A program made the translations under genes and the position numbers. Source: an uncultured Clostridium sp. (lineage in GTDB: Bacteria > Bacillota > Clostridia > Clostridiales > Clostridiaceae). From it: 26,215 nt of DNA. The notes under the pieces were generated by a model. That model saw only the letters and a list, made by a program, of their open reading frames with translations. It made no database searches and was not told the origin of the DNA. Positions 7,058 through 14,437 of this stretch are shown here, piece after piece; the stretch's first letter is position 1; each line of letters starts with the position of its first letter. The DNA lies in contig NZ_CAKVJA010000038.1 of NCBI RefSeq assembly GCF_934754925.1, forward strand, positions 1 to 26,215, read 5' to 3'.

Positions 7058-7606
7058 TTAATTATACTTCTCTTCTAATTCTTCTAGTATTAATATATAT
7101 TTATTTTTTACTTCCTTATTATTAAGTTCATAATTTTCACATTCTACATTTATAAACTCAATTGTTTCCCTTTTTAAGTTTCTCTCTGCAAACTTATAAA
7201 TAACTCTATCTTCCTTATCTATATGTCTTGTTAATAAATGACTATATGAAATTGCATTTGCTATTACATCCAGTTTTGATTCTTCTTCACCAGCTTTTAA
7301 TTTATCTAATGCTTCTATTAATTCTCTAATATGTAATCTTCCTAGATCATGTTCTACAAGCATACCTTGCTTAACTGCCTTTTCTGCTGGCTCACCTAAT
7401 TCTTCTACCATTTTAACAAAAAGAATCTTTTCTTCCTTTTTATGGTGATGGTTATCTGCATAATTTCTTACAAAATCTATTATCTTATCAAAATCTTCAT
7501 ACATAACCTCTTCACCATTTAATATTTTAAAACAGCACATTCTTATTACCTGTAACATTCTAATAATATATTTATGTTCTTCATTCATTATTTCTATAGC
7601 TTTCAT
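7058..7606 (-). CDS. Hemerythrin-domain protein
   Basis: A 182-aa four-helix-bundle hemerythrin-like protein. Likely di-iron ligands are H11 (NEEHKY), H53-H55 with E58 and E59 (HHHKKEE), H86, and H123/H128 with E132 (SHLLTRHIDKED). The start is the ATG at 7604-7606, which has GGGGAG 8 bases upstream; a TTG just before it is a poorer choice. In YtfE/ScdA proteins this domain follows a short cysteine domain in one chain. Here the equivalent DUF1858 domain is a separate gene 180 bp upstream, and both have the same promoter architecture. A role in O2 or NO binding, or in repair of iron-sulfur centres, is inferred. C24 and C25 are also present. Confidence 0.9.
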   Translation of the reverse strand: MKAIEIMNEEHKYIIRMLQVIRMCCFKILNGEEVMYEDFDKIIDFVRNYADNHHHKKEEKILFVKMVEELGEPAEKAVKQGMLVEHDLGRLHIRELIEALDKLKAGEEESKLDVIANAISYSHLLTRHIDKEDRVIYKFAERNLKRETIEFINVECENYELNNKEVKNKYILILEELEEKYN

Positions 7607-7657
7607 CAATTGTACTCCCCTTATATTTTTCTCAATATTATTTTAATTTATGTTTTT

Positions 7658-7699
7658 ATTATACATTAAACCTTAATTACATTACGTATCATATGTTAC
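7658..7699 (-). promoter_or_regulatory. Promoter with GTAAC-type box for the hemerythrin gene
   Basis: The dyad GTATCATATGTTAC (7686-7699) differs at one position from GTAAC-N4-GTTAC. A consensus -10, TATAAT on the minus strand (7663 to 7658), lies exactly 22 bp downstream. The predicted start is near 7651, 45 bases before the ATG, with the box centred near -41.5. Confidence 0.78.
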
Positions 7700-7727
7700 A
7701 TATTAATAATTAAAATATATTCATAAA

Positions 7728-7773
7728 AAAGTGATTATATAAAATTTTTATTTGTCTTTTATATAATCACTTT
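7728..7773 (-). terminator. Intrinsic terminator after the second DUF1858 gene
   Basis: Perfect 17-bp inverted repeat (7728-7744 and 7757-7773) with a 12-nt loop, followed on the minus strand by a run of T. It begins 13 bp after the DUF1858 stop and separates this gene from the hemerythrin promoter, so the two genes are separate transcripts. Confidence 0.87.
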
Positions 7774-7785
7774 ATATATTAATAA

Positions 7786-7971
7786 TTATTTTTCATTTAA
7801 TTTTGCCATTACTTCTTCTAATTCTAATCCATGAACATAGCAAGCTTGTTCTAATGTTTCCATTGTAGCTGATGGGCATCCTAAGCAACCCATTCCAAAT
7901 TCAGTTAATATATCAGCTGCTTTTGGGTGCATTTCTAATATTTCACCAATTGTATTATCTTTATTTATCAT
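7786..7971 (-). CDS. DUF1858 (CLGC-motif) small protein
   Basis: A complete 61-aa protein consisting of one DUF1858 domain. The GMGCLGCPSATME stretch at its centre carries the C-x2-C pair. The ribosome site is AAGGAG. It is nearly identical in the motif region to the truncated protein at the window start. DUF1858 is related to the N-terminal domain of ScdA/YtfE (iron-centre repair) proteins, and the hemerythrin partner domain is the next gene. The two appear to form a two-gene version of that protein, though with separate promoters of the same design and a terminator between. Function (thiol redox, NO handling or metal delivery) is inferred. Confidence 0.9.
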   Translation of the reverse strand: MINKDNTIGEILEMHPKAADILTEFGMGCLGCPSATMETLEQACYVHGLELEEVMAKLNEK

Positions 7972-8017
7972 AATTAAATTTGCTCCTTTTATATATCTAT
8001 ATATTTATGTTATTTAA

Positions 8018-8059
8018 ATTATATAATAAATATTTATTTCATTCTGTAACAAATGATAC
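8018..8059 (-). promoter_or_regulatory. Promoter with GTAAC-type box for the DUF1858 gene
   Basis: The dyad GTAACAAATGATAC (8046-8059) differs at one position from GTAAC-N4-GTTAC. A consensus -10 TATAAT on the minus strand (8023 to 8018) lies 22 bp downstream. The predicted start is near 8011, 40 bases before the ATG. The box directly follows the stop codon region of the antiporter gene. Confidence 0.78.
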
Positions 8060-8073
8060 CTTAATGAAAAATA

Positions 8074-9258
8074 TTACAAATTTTCTTTTATATTTTTAGG
8101 TGAATATGCTTTCTTTAATATAATTGGTGTTGTTATTGCACATATAACTACCATTATAATAATTGCGGGTAAAAAGTACATATTCATAACCCCCATTTTA
8201 AGTCCTTTATTTGCAATTATAAGAGCTACTTCACCTCTTGCCATCATACCGGTTCCAATTTGAATAATTTCATTTTTATTATACCTACATATCTTAGCTC
8301 CTAATCCGCAACCTATAACTTTACTTAACATTGCTACTAAAACTAATACTATTGTCATTGAGATAATTTCAGTATTTATACTAGGTATTTCCATTTCAAT
8401 TCCTATACTTGCAAAAAATATTGGTGATAATAGCATATATGAAATAATATCAAATCTTCTAGATATATATGCTGTTTCTTTATTTTGAGATAAAACTACT
8501 CCAGCTACAAATGCTCCAGTAATATCTGCAACTCCAAAAAATTCTTCTGCTGAGAATGCCATTAATAAACAAATTACAAAGGCTCCTATAACAAATCTTC
8601 TTTTATCAACATTATGCATTGATATCCATTTTCCAAAAATTAAATAAACTAAATATCCAATTATTGCTGCAAATACTAAGAAGCCTAAAATCTTCAATAA
8701 TACTAACCCAATTTTTACACTATTATCTACCATACTTGTTATTATTGTTAAAACTAATATTCCTAAAATATCATCTATTATTGCTGCTCCTAAGATTACA
8801 TTAGCTGATCTTTCACTCATCTTTCCAAGTTCTCTTAATGTTTCTACGGTAATACTAACTGATGTTGCGGTTAATACAGCTCCCACAAATACATTTTGTA
8901 AAAATTCACTTACATTTGGTAAACTTCCATCATTAAATATATAAGCTACTATAGTACCACCAATAAGTGGAATAATAACTCCCATTGTAGCAACTACAAA
9001 TGCAGATTTTCCTACACTTTTAAGTTTTTTAATATCACTTTCAAGACCTGCAGTAAACATCAAAACAATAACTCCCAATTCTGCAAGCATACTTAAAAAA
9101 TCAGTTTCCTTTAAAATATTTAATACTGATGGGCCTAAAATTACTCCTGCAAGCAATGCTCCAACAACTTGTGGTAAATTAAATCTTCTTGTTATTAATC
9201 CTAAAATCTTTGTACTTAATAATATTAATGCAATATCTAATAAATATTTATATGACAT
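8074..9258 (-). CDS. CPA2-family cation:proton antiporter (KefB/NapA-like)
   Basis: A 394-aa integral membrane protein with about 12 hydrophobic segments filling the whole length. Motifs of the monovalent cation:proton antiporter-2 family are present: LPQVVGALLAGVILGP near the N-terminus, GAAIIDDILG (paired aspartates in the ion site), ADITGAFVAGVVLSQ, and ARGEVALIIANKG. There is no C-terminal TrkA-N or TrkA-C regulatory domain, unlike KefB/KefC. It likely exchanges Na+ or K+ for H+ across the cell membrane. I choose the ATG at 9256-9258, 8 bases from AAGGAG; a GTG at 9262-9264 is too close to that site. No terminator hairpin is seen after its stop, and the next gene's box begins 14 bp further on. 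Confidence 0.88.
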   Translation of the reverse strand: MSYKYLLDIALILLSTKILGLITRRFNLPQVVGALLAGVILGPSVLNILKETDFLSMLAELGVIVLMFTAGLESDIKKLKSVGKSAFVVATMGVIIPLIGGTIVAYIFNDGSLPNVSEFLQNVFVGAVLTATSVSITVETLRELGKMSERSANVILGAAIIDDILGILVLTIITSMVDNSVKIGLVLLKILGFLVFAAIIGYLVYLIFGKWISMHNVDKRRFVIGAFVICLLMAFSAEEFFGVADITGAFVAGVVLSQNKETAYISRRFDIISYMLLSPIFFASIGIEMEIPSINTEIISMTIVLVLVAMLSKVIGCGLGAKICRYNKNEIIQIGTGMMARGEVALIIANKGLKMGVMNMYFLPAIIIMVVICAITTPIILKKAYSPKNIKENL

Positions 9259-9363
9259 AATCACTACTCCTTCGGTATGGGAATTTATTAAATCTATTAT
9301 GTATATAGCATATTTATATATATTTATTCAGTTTAAAATTTATACTTCTTTTATTAATAGAAA

Positions 9364-9418
9364 AAAAGAGTTATTTGTCAGATTGAATTTATTAAATTCA
9401 TCTGTATATAACTCTTTT
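9364..9418 (-). terminator. Intrinsic terminator after the large histidine kinase gene
   Basis: Long hairpin: outer arms AAAAGAGTTAT (9364-9374) and ATAACTCTTTT (9408-9418), plus an inner 12-bp stem with one bulge (9379-9391 and 9393-9404). A run of seven T follows on the minus strand. It lies 39 bp after the kinase stop. Confidence 0.88.
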
Positions 9419-9456
9419 AATTTACAAAATATACCTGCACCTCAGAGGTCCTTACT

Positions 9457-11655
9457 TTATTTTACAAATACTATTTTTACTTTAAATAAATCTCCATCTA
9501 CGCTGATGTTAAAGGTCCCACCTTGAAGTTCAACAAAGCTCTTGGCAATTGCAAGTCCTAATCCTGAACCCTCAGTATTTCTTGATTCATCTCCCCTTAC
9601 AAATCTTTCTGCTATTGTATCTACATTAAATGTTATTTCTTCTGCTGCCATGTTTTTCATTATTATCGCAACATCATCTTCATTTTCAATAATATCAATA
9701 AATACTCTTGTATTAGGCATTGCATATTTAGTTATATTAATTATTAAGTTTTCAAATACTCTAAATGTACGTTGACTATCTAAAGGTAATATAACTTTTC
9801 CTTCTGGCATATTCTTTCTAACTGATAGATTTGCTTCTTCAAGTTTATCCTCTAATTCAAGTAAAGTTTGCTTCATTAAAGCTATAACATCAATATTTTC
9901 TATATTTAATGTTATATTTCCACTAGTTGCTTTACTCATTTCAAATAAATCTTCTATTAAAACTTGAAGCCTTTGCGCCTTCCTGTCTAACGTTTCAATA
10001 TATTGCTTACGTTTTTCCTCTGATAGATTTTCATCTTTTAAAAGATCTGCGTAAGTAATTATTGCTGTTAAAGGAGTTTTTAAATCATGTGATACATTTG
10101 ATATTAAGTCAGTCTTCATTTTTTGACTCTTAACCTCTTCATCAACAGCCTTTTTAAATCCATCTTGAATCTTTTCTAAATCATTCTTAAATGGTTCAAA
10201 TAATCCTAAATCTTCTTCTATCTTTACATCTAAATTACCTTTTGCAATTTTACTTGTTGCTTCTCTAAGTTTACTATACTTTTCGCTTATTTTATCCACA
10301 TACTTTCTTATTATAAAAAATAAAATAACTGAATAAAGTATAACTACAGGAATTCCAAAGAACCAAATAGAAGTTATTATTAATAATATTACTGCATTTA
10401 TTGCTAATAGCTTTATTATTAATTTATTATTCTTTTCTCTTAAATCTACTTTTGTTATTTCATCTAATGTTCTTTTTATAATTCTAACACAGAACATTAT
10501 TACCATTCCAAAAATAGTTCTTTTCTTTATATAATCTATAACTCCAACATTAAATACATATTTAATAACTAATACAAAGAAAAATACTGCTGCATAGCTT
10601 AATACCCATATTATAAAGTTAAATATCCATATTACCCTCTCTGGAATAATTAAACTAGGTATTACTTCTGTAAATATTACTTGTAAATCTCCGTTTAAAG
10701 TAGCTTTAATAAGCTGACCTGCTAATGGTCCTAATGCTGCAATTGCAAGCCCAATAATAATTATCCAAACTTCAAATGGAATCTTACTTATCTTTCTAAA
10801 TAATATTGTAGATTTAGCTTTCTTAATAGGAAATATCAATGCTATTAATGCTACGATTCCCGCTATTATAAATGCACCACCTGCCCCCATAGATTCATAC
10901 ATACTAATATCAGCATTTTCTATCCCCCATCTTATATTATCATAAGCATTTAGAACTTTAGGTACTGCATAAACAAATGTCATATTCTTAATTGGTTTAA
11001 TATCTATATTATAATATCCTTCTTCATAATCACTATTAGAAATATCATATTCATTTCTAATATCAATTAAAGCTCCTTCTATATTTGACTTTAATCTCTC
11101 TTTATCACCACCAATAATTTCACCAACACTTAAATTACCATTATTATCAAAATTAACTACAGCATAAAATTGATATTTATCTTTATTTACTTCTGATAAA
11201 TCAATATTATTATTTTCAAATTTTACATTTTCATTTAAAGTTGTATTAGTTTTATTATTTATAGTATTATAATAGTAATATTTTAAGTTTGCATCATTAT
11301 TCCATCCTAAAGTTTCTCTATTAAATTGATCTATATTGTTATTTAAAGCTTCTTGTATATAACTAGAATATTCATCTGCTTCTTCTGTTATATTCTTTTT
11401 TATATCTAATAAAAAATCACTTGCACTTTGATTTTCATTTTCCTTCATAGAATCATAATATAATGCATAGCTTGACTCAGCTATAAGATTGGCAAATCCA
11501 TATTCATTAAAATAGTTTACTTTTTTACTTTTAGCTGATTTATCTATTATCTTATACGAACTACACATTCCTAAAGCAGAAGTAACTATTATAGCTATCA
11601 TTACTAATATAGCTATAATACCTTTACTTTTATATATTTCTTTATTGCTTTTCAA
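9457..11655 (-). CDS. Large multi-pass sensor histidine kinase
   Basis: About 732 aa. Numbering from the most upstream start (11667): TM1 about 17-36, an extracellular region about 40-260 rich in Asn/Tyr, then five hydrophobic segments (about 262-280, 298-320, 345-372, 385-396, 417-453), a HAMP-like linker, and the kinase core. The phospho-acceptor is H527 in NVSHDLKTPLT; the N box is ENLIINITKYA and the G2 box GSGLGLAIAK. The usual DxGxG G1 box is replaced by KNMAAEEI, as in some VanS-like kinases. Start codons are weak: TTG at 11667 abuts the ribosome site, so TTG at 11655 is preferred, overlapping the regulator gene by 14 bp. The signal sensed is unknown. Confidence 0.85.
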   Translation of the reverse strand: MKSNKEIYKSKGIIAILVMIAIIVTSALGMCSSYKIIDKSAKSKKVNYFNEYGFANLIAESSYALYYDSMKENENQSASDFLLDIKKNITEEADEYSSYIQEALNNNIDQFNRETLGWNNDANLKYYYYNTINNKTNTTLNENVKFENNNIDLSEVNKDKYQFYAVVNFDNNGNLSVGEIIGGDKERLKSNIEGALIDIRNEYDISNSDYEEGYYNIDIKPIKNMTFVYAVPKVLNAYDNIRWGIENADISMYESMGAGGAFIIAGIVALIALIFPIKKAKSTILFRKISKIPFEVWIIIIGLAIAALGPLAGQLIKATLNGDLQVIFTEVIPSLIIPERVIWIFNFIIWVLSYAAVFFFVLVIKYVFNVGVIDYIKKRTIFGMVIMFCVRIIKRTLDEITKVDLREKNNKLIIKLLAINAVILLIITSIWFFGIPVVILYSVILFFIIRKYVDKISEKYSKLREATSKIAKGNLDVKIEEDLGLFEPFKNDLEKIQDGFKKAVDEEVKSQKMKTDLISNVSHDLKTPLTAIITYADLLKDENLSEEKRKQYIETLDRKAQRLQVLIEDLFEMSKATSGNITLNIENIDVIALMKQTLLELEDKLEEANLSVRKNMPEGKVILPLDSQRTFRVFENLIINITKYAMPNTRVFIDIIENEDDVAIIMKNMAAEEITFNVDTIAERFVRGDESRNTEGSGLGLAIAKSFVELQGGTFNISVDGDLFKVKIVFVK

Positions 11656-12355
11656 TTTTATATCCAACTCCCCACACCACCTTCAAATATTTCGGATTTT
11701 TAGGATTAATCTCAATCTTTTCTCTTATTTTTCTTATATGAACCATTATAGTATCAGTATTTATCGCTTGTTCATTCCATACTCTTTCGTATATTTCATC
11801 AGCAGCAAATACCCTTCCTGGATTTTTTATAAGCAATGCTAATATTTTAAACTCAATGGGTGTTAGTTTAACTGGTTTTTCATCAACTGTAACTTCTTTA
11901 GTATCAAAGTTTAACTCTAATCCACCAACACTATAGATATTTTCTTTAACCTCAGGTTTTTTTACCATATTTAAAAATTTTGAATATCTTCTAAGTTGTG
12001 AATTAACCCTTGCTAATAATTCAAGTGGTCTAAATGGCTTAGTTACATAATCATCTGCCCCTATATTAAGTCCCATTATCTTATCAACTTCTTCTGATTT
12101 TGCAGATAACATTATTACAGGGAAATCATAATTTTCTCTAAGCTTCATAACAAAAGTTATACCATCCATTTTAGGCATCATTACATCAACTATTGCTAGG
12201 TGAATAGCTTCTTTTTTTAATACTTCTAAACCTTCAATTCCATTATTCGCTATAAAAACATTGTACCCTTGATTTGTTAGATATGCTTCTATAGCAATTG
12301 CTATATCATTTTCATCTTCAACAACTAAAACATTATATGAGCTCATTTTATCCAT
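11642..12355 (-). CDS. OmpR/VanR-type response regulator
   Basis: A 237-aa two-domain response regulator. The receiver has the acidic pocket VVEDEND, the phospho-acceptor D57 (AIVDVMMPKMDG), conserved LSAKS and the lysine of VTKPFRP. The C-terminal winged helix DNA-binding domain ends in VWGVGYKIEK. The ATG has GAGGGGG 8 bases upstream. It overlaps the kinase gene downstream, so the two are translationally coupled. Its promoter region holds a 12-bp palindrome and a direct repeat with 30-bp period (12386-12456) that could be its own binding sites. Targets beyond its operon are not evident; the antiporter next door is a candidate. Confidence 0.93.
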   Translation of the reverse strand: MDKMSSYNVLVVEDENDIAIAIEAYLTNQGYNVFIANNGIEGLEVLKKEAIHLAIVDVMMPKMDGITFVMKLRENYDFPVIMLSAKSEEVDKIMGLNIGADDYVTKPFRPLELLARVNSQLRRYSKFLNMVKKPEVKENIYSVGGLELNFDTKEVTVDEKPVKLTPIEFKILALLIKNPGRVFAADEIYERVWNEQAINTDTIMVHIRKIREKIEINPKNPKYLKVVWGVGYKIEKQ

Positions 12356-12385
12356 CTTTATTTCCCCCTCTTTTTTTTTATTTTA

Positions 12386-12397
12386 CAAACATGTTTG
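12386..12397. repeat. 12-bp perfect palindrome upstream of the first response regulator
   Basis: CAAACATGTTTG is fully self-complementary and sits 31 bp upstream of the regulator ATG, within the probable leader or promoter. It may be a binding site for a dimeric regulator. No T-run follows, so it is not a terminator. Confidence 0.5.
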
Positions 12398-12415
12398 CTT
12401 AATATATTATCAATA

Positions 12416-12456
12416 ATAATTCTAAAAACTAAACAATAACTATATATAATTCTAAA
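12416..12456 (-). promoter_or_regulatory. Direct repeat pair with 30-bp period upstream of the first response regulator
   Basis: ATAATTCTAAA occurs identically at 12416-12426 and 12446-12456 (minus strand TTTAGAATTAT). The 30-bp period is nearly three helical turns, placing both on the same DNA face. OmpR-family regulators often bind direct repeats, so autoregulation is plausible. In AT-rich DNA chance repetition cannot be excluded. Confidence 0.4.
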
Positions 12457-12472
12457 GATTTTCTAAAAAAAT

Positions 12473-12511
12473 TCCTCAGAAGAAAAAAACAAATTTTCTT
12501 TCCACTGAGGA
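12473..12511 (-). terminator. Intrinsic terminator after the DedA gene
   Basis: Inverted arms TCCTCAG (12473-12479) and CTGAGGA (12505-12511), partly extended by GAAA/TTTC pairing inside, followed on the minus strand by AATTTTTTT. It lies 14 bp after the DedA stop. Confidence 0.85.
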
Positions 12512-12524
12512 TACATATCTCTAA

Positions 12525-13034
12525 CTAAGCTATATATTTTAAAATACCTTCACCTAAAATATATCCTGCTGAAATAAATACACCATTCCATATTAATATT
12601 CCAAAGGCTGAATATACTGTATATTTAAAAAAATTCATTTTAAGTACTCCTGCTGGTATTGCAATTATAGTTCTTGCAACAGGAATAAGCCTACTTACAA
12701 ATACACCAATATGACCTTTGCTTCTTAAATATTCTAACTTTTCATCTATGTACTTTTTTTGCTTCGGAAACTTATTAATATATTTATCTAATAAAAAGTT
12801 TCCACCATAAAACCCTAAAAAATATAAAGCCCAACTTCCAATTACACCAGCTATAACTGATAATATTAAAACAAAAAGAAAATTCATCTCTCCTCTTGAT
12901 ATCCATAAACCTGCCAATGGCATTATTATTCCTGCCGGAAGTCCTGGTAAGTTTAAATACTCCAGAAATACAATTATAAATATAAACAACACACCATACT
13001 GTGACAAATAATTTAAAATACTATTAGCATTCAT
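12525..13034 (-). CDS. DedA-family (VTT domain) membrane protein
   Basis: A 169-aa membrane protein of the DedA/SNARE-associated family. The hallmark SRLIPVARTIIAIPAG segment, near the middle of the second half, contains the conserved arginine-proline motif; GLPAGIIMPLAG near the N-terminus is the typical re-entrant region. DedA proteins are now known in several bacteria as undecaprenyl-phosphate or phospholipid translocases (for example UptA, PetA) and influence membrane-potential and antimicrobial-peptide tolerance. I choose the ATG at 13032-13034, with GGAGGAAGG upstream, over an in-frame ATG at 13068-13070. Its promoter region holds a 39-bp near palindrome (13108-13146). The two-component systems on both sides may control it. 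Confidence 0.92.
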   Translation of the reverse strand: MNANSILNYLSQYGVLFIFIIVFLEYLNLPGLPAGIIMPLAGLWISRGEMNFLFVLILSVIAGVIGSWALYFLGFYGGNFLLDKYINKFPKQKKYIDEKLEYLRSKGHIGVFVSRLIPVARTIIAIPAGVLKMNFFKYTVYSAFGILIWNGVFISAGYILGEGILKYIA

Positions 13035-13106
13035 ATTCCTTCCTCCAAATTTATCCTTTTTATTACTCACTATAATTTTACAATATCTCTAATAAATAAA
13101 GAAGAT

Positions 13107-13146
13107 ATTATACTAAATCTAAAGAAATTCTTAAGATTTAGTATAA
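13107..13146 (-). promoter_or_regulatory. dedA promoter inside a 39-bp near-perfect palindrome
   Basis: 13-bp arms (13108-13120 and 13134-13146; TTATACTAAATCT) flank a smaller AAGAA-A-TTCTT palindrome, with a single A:A mismatch on each side. On the minus strand, a consensus -10 TATAAT overlaps the distal arm (13112 to 13107), so the palindrome covers the -35/-10 region. There is no T-run after it. It looks more like an operator than a terminator. Confidence 0.55.
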
Positions 13147-13149
13147 GAA

Positions 13150-13181
13150 AAGACTATTACAACCTAGTTTACAATAGTCTT
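13150..13181 (-). terminator. Terminator after the second histidine kinase gene
   Basis: 9-bp arms AAGACTATT (13150-13158) and AATAGTCTT (13173-13181) with a 14-nt loop; TTTTCTT follows on the minus strand. It lies 40 bp after the kinase stop. Confidence 0.72.
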
Positions 13182-13220
13182 ACTAACAAATTAATTATTA
13201 AATTATCTTTTACTTTTAAC

Positions 13221-14435
13221 TTATCCCATACTTAAAGGTAACTCAATAATAAATGATGTTTCATTATTAATTATACTTTCAGCATGTATTTTACCTTTGT
13301 GATCATCAACTATAGCTTTGGCTATAGAAAGCCCAAGTCCATATCCACCAGTTCCTCTATCCCTTGAATCATCAACTCTATAAAATCTTTCAAATATTTT
13401 TTCCAAGTGTTCTTTTTTTATACCTTCTCCAGTGTTTTTAATTATTAATTTAGCTTTATTTCTTTCAGAAACAAGTGATACACCTATCTTTCCATTCTTA
13501 TTTGTATATTTAATAGCATTATCCATTAATATACTTATAAGCTTTTTTATTTGATCTTGTTCACCCTTTATAAAAATATTATCAGCTACATCTTCCTCTA
13601 ATATTAGTCCTTTTTCAAATATCACTACTTCGAATACTAATAAAGAATCACTCACTATCTTACTAAAATTAATATTAACTCTTTCTTCCTTCTTCCTATT
13701 TGCATCTAAATTTGCTAATGATAGCATCTCATTAATTAATGTTGACATTCTACTGGCTTGGGAGTCTATATAATTAATCCATTTTTTCTGACTCTGTATA
13801 GTTTCTAACTCATTTTCCCTTAATAATGAAACATTAGTCTTAATAATAGTTAATGGCGTTCTAAGCTCATGGGAAGCATCTGCTATAAATTGTTTTTGCT
13901 TTTTAAAGGTTTCTTCTAATGGGTTTATGGCCTTATTAGTAAAATATATACTTATAAAAAATAATAAAACTAAACTCAATGATCCAACCCCAATAAATAT
14001 TTTTAATAAACTAAATAACATCTCTTGTTGAAATGATTTGCTCATTAATACTATTCTTTTACCATTTCCTATATCGTGCTTTAAATACGCAAAACTTTCA
14101 CCATTAATTTTTATTGTATCCATCTCTTTGCTACTATCGATAATCTTTGTAACAATATTATTTATATCTAAGTCATCAATATTCAATCTAGAGGAGATAG
14201 AAACTATTTGATTGATATTGTCTAAGTCTATCTTTATTGTCATATCCATTCTGTGATCCTTAGGCATTGGCTTTTGTTGTGGAGCAACCATCATATTATT
14301 CCATAATTGCATATGCATATCCTTTTCCATACTATAAGCCGTACTTAAATATATGGTTCCAAATATACCTATAAATACTGCTGTTAAAAGTCCCATATTA
14401 ATTAATACAAATTTTATTTTTAGTTTTTTAAACAT
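13221..14435 (-). CDS. Sensor histidine kinase with Met/His-rich ectodomain
   Basis: A 404-aa kinase with TM1 at about 8-30, an extracellular sensor of about 110 residues and TM2 at about 142-166, then the kinase core: H189 in ADASHELRTPLT, N box MDNAIKYT, a G1-like NTGEGI, F box FERFYRVD and GYGLGLSIAK. Just outside TM1, residues 36-65 hold eight methionines and two histidines (MHMQLWNNMMVAP, then KPMPKDHRMDM), suggesting a soft metal such as copper, or another cation, as signal. It starts 2 bp after the stop of its response regulator, so they are coupled. The divergent VTC/DUF4956/CotH operon is the likely target. Confidence 0.93.
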   Translation of the reverse strand: MFKKLKIKFVLINMGLLTAVFIGIFGTIYLSTAYSMEKDMHMQLWNNMMVAPQQKPMPKDHRMDMTIKIDLDNINQIVSISSRLNIDDLDINNIVTKIIDSSKEMDTIKINGESFAYLKHDIGNGKRIVLMSKSFQQEMLFSLLKIFIGVGSLSLVLLFFISIYFTNKAINPLEETFKKQKQFIADASHELRTPLTIIKTNVSLLRENELETIQSQKKWINYIDSQASRMSTLINEMLSLANLDANRKKEERVNINFSKIVSDSLLVFEVVIFEKGLILEEDVADNIFIKGEQDQIKKLISILMDNAIKYTNKNGKIGVSLVSERNKAKLIIKNTGEGIKKEHLEKIFERFYRVDDSRDRGTGGYGLGLSIAKAIVDDHKGKIHAESIINNETSFIIELPLSMG

Positions 14436-14437
14436 CT

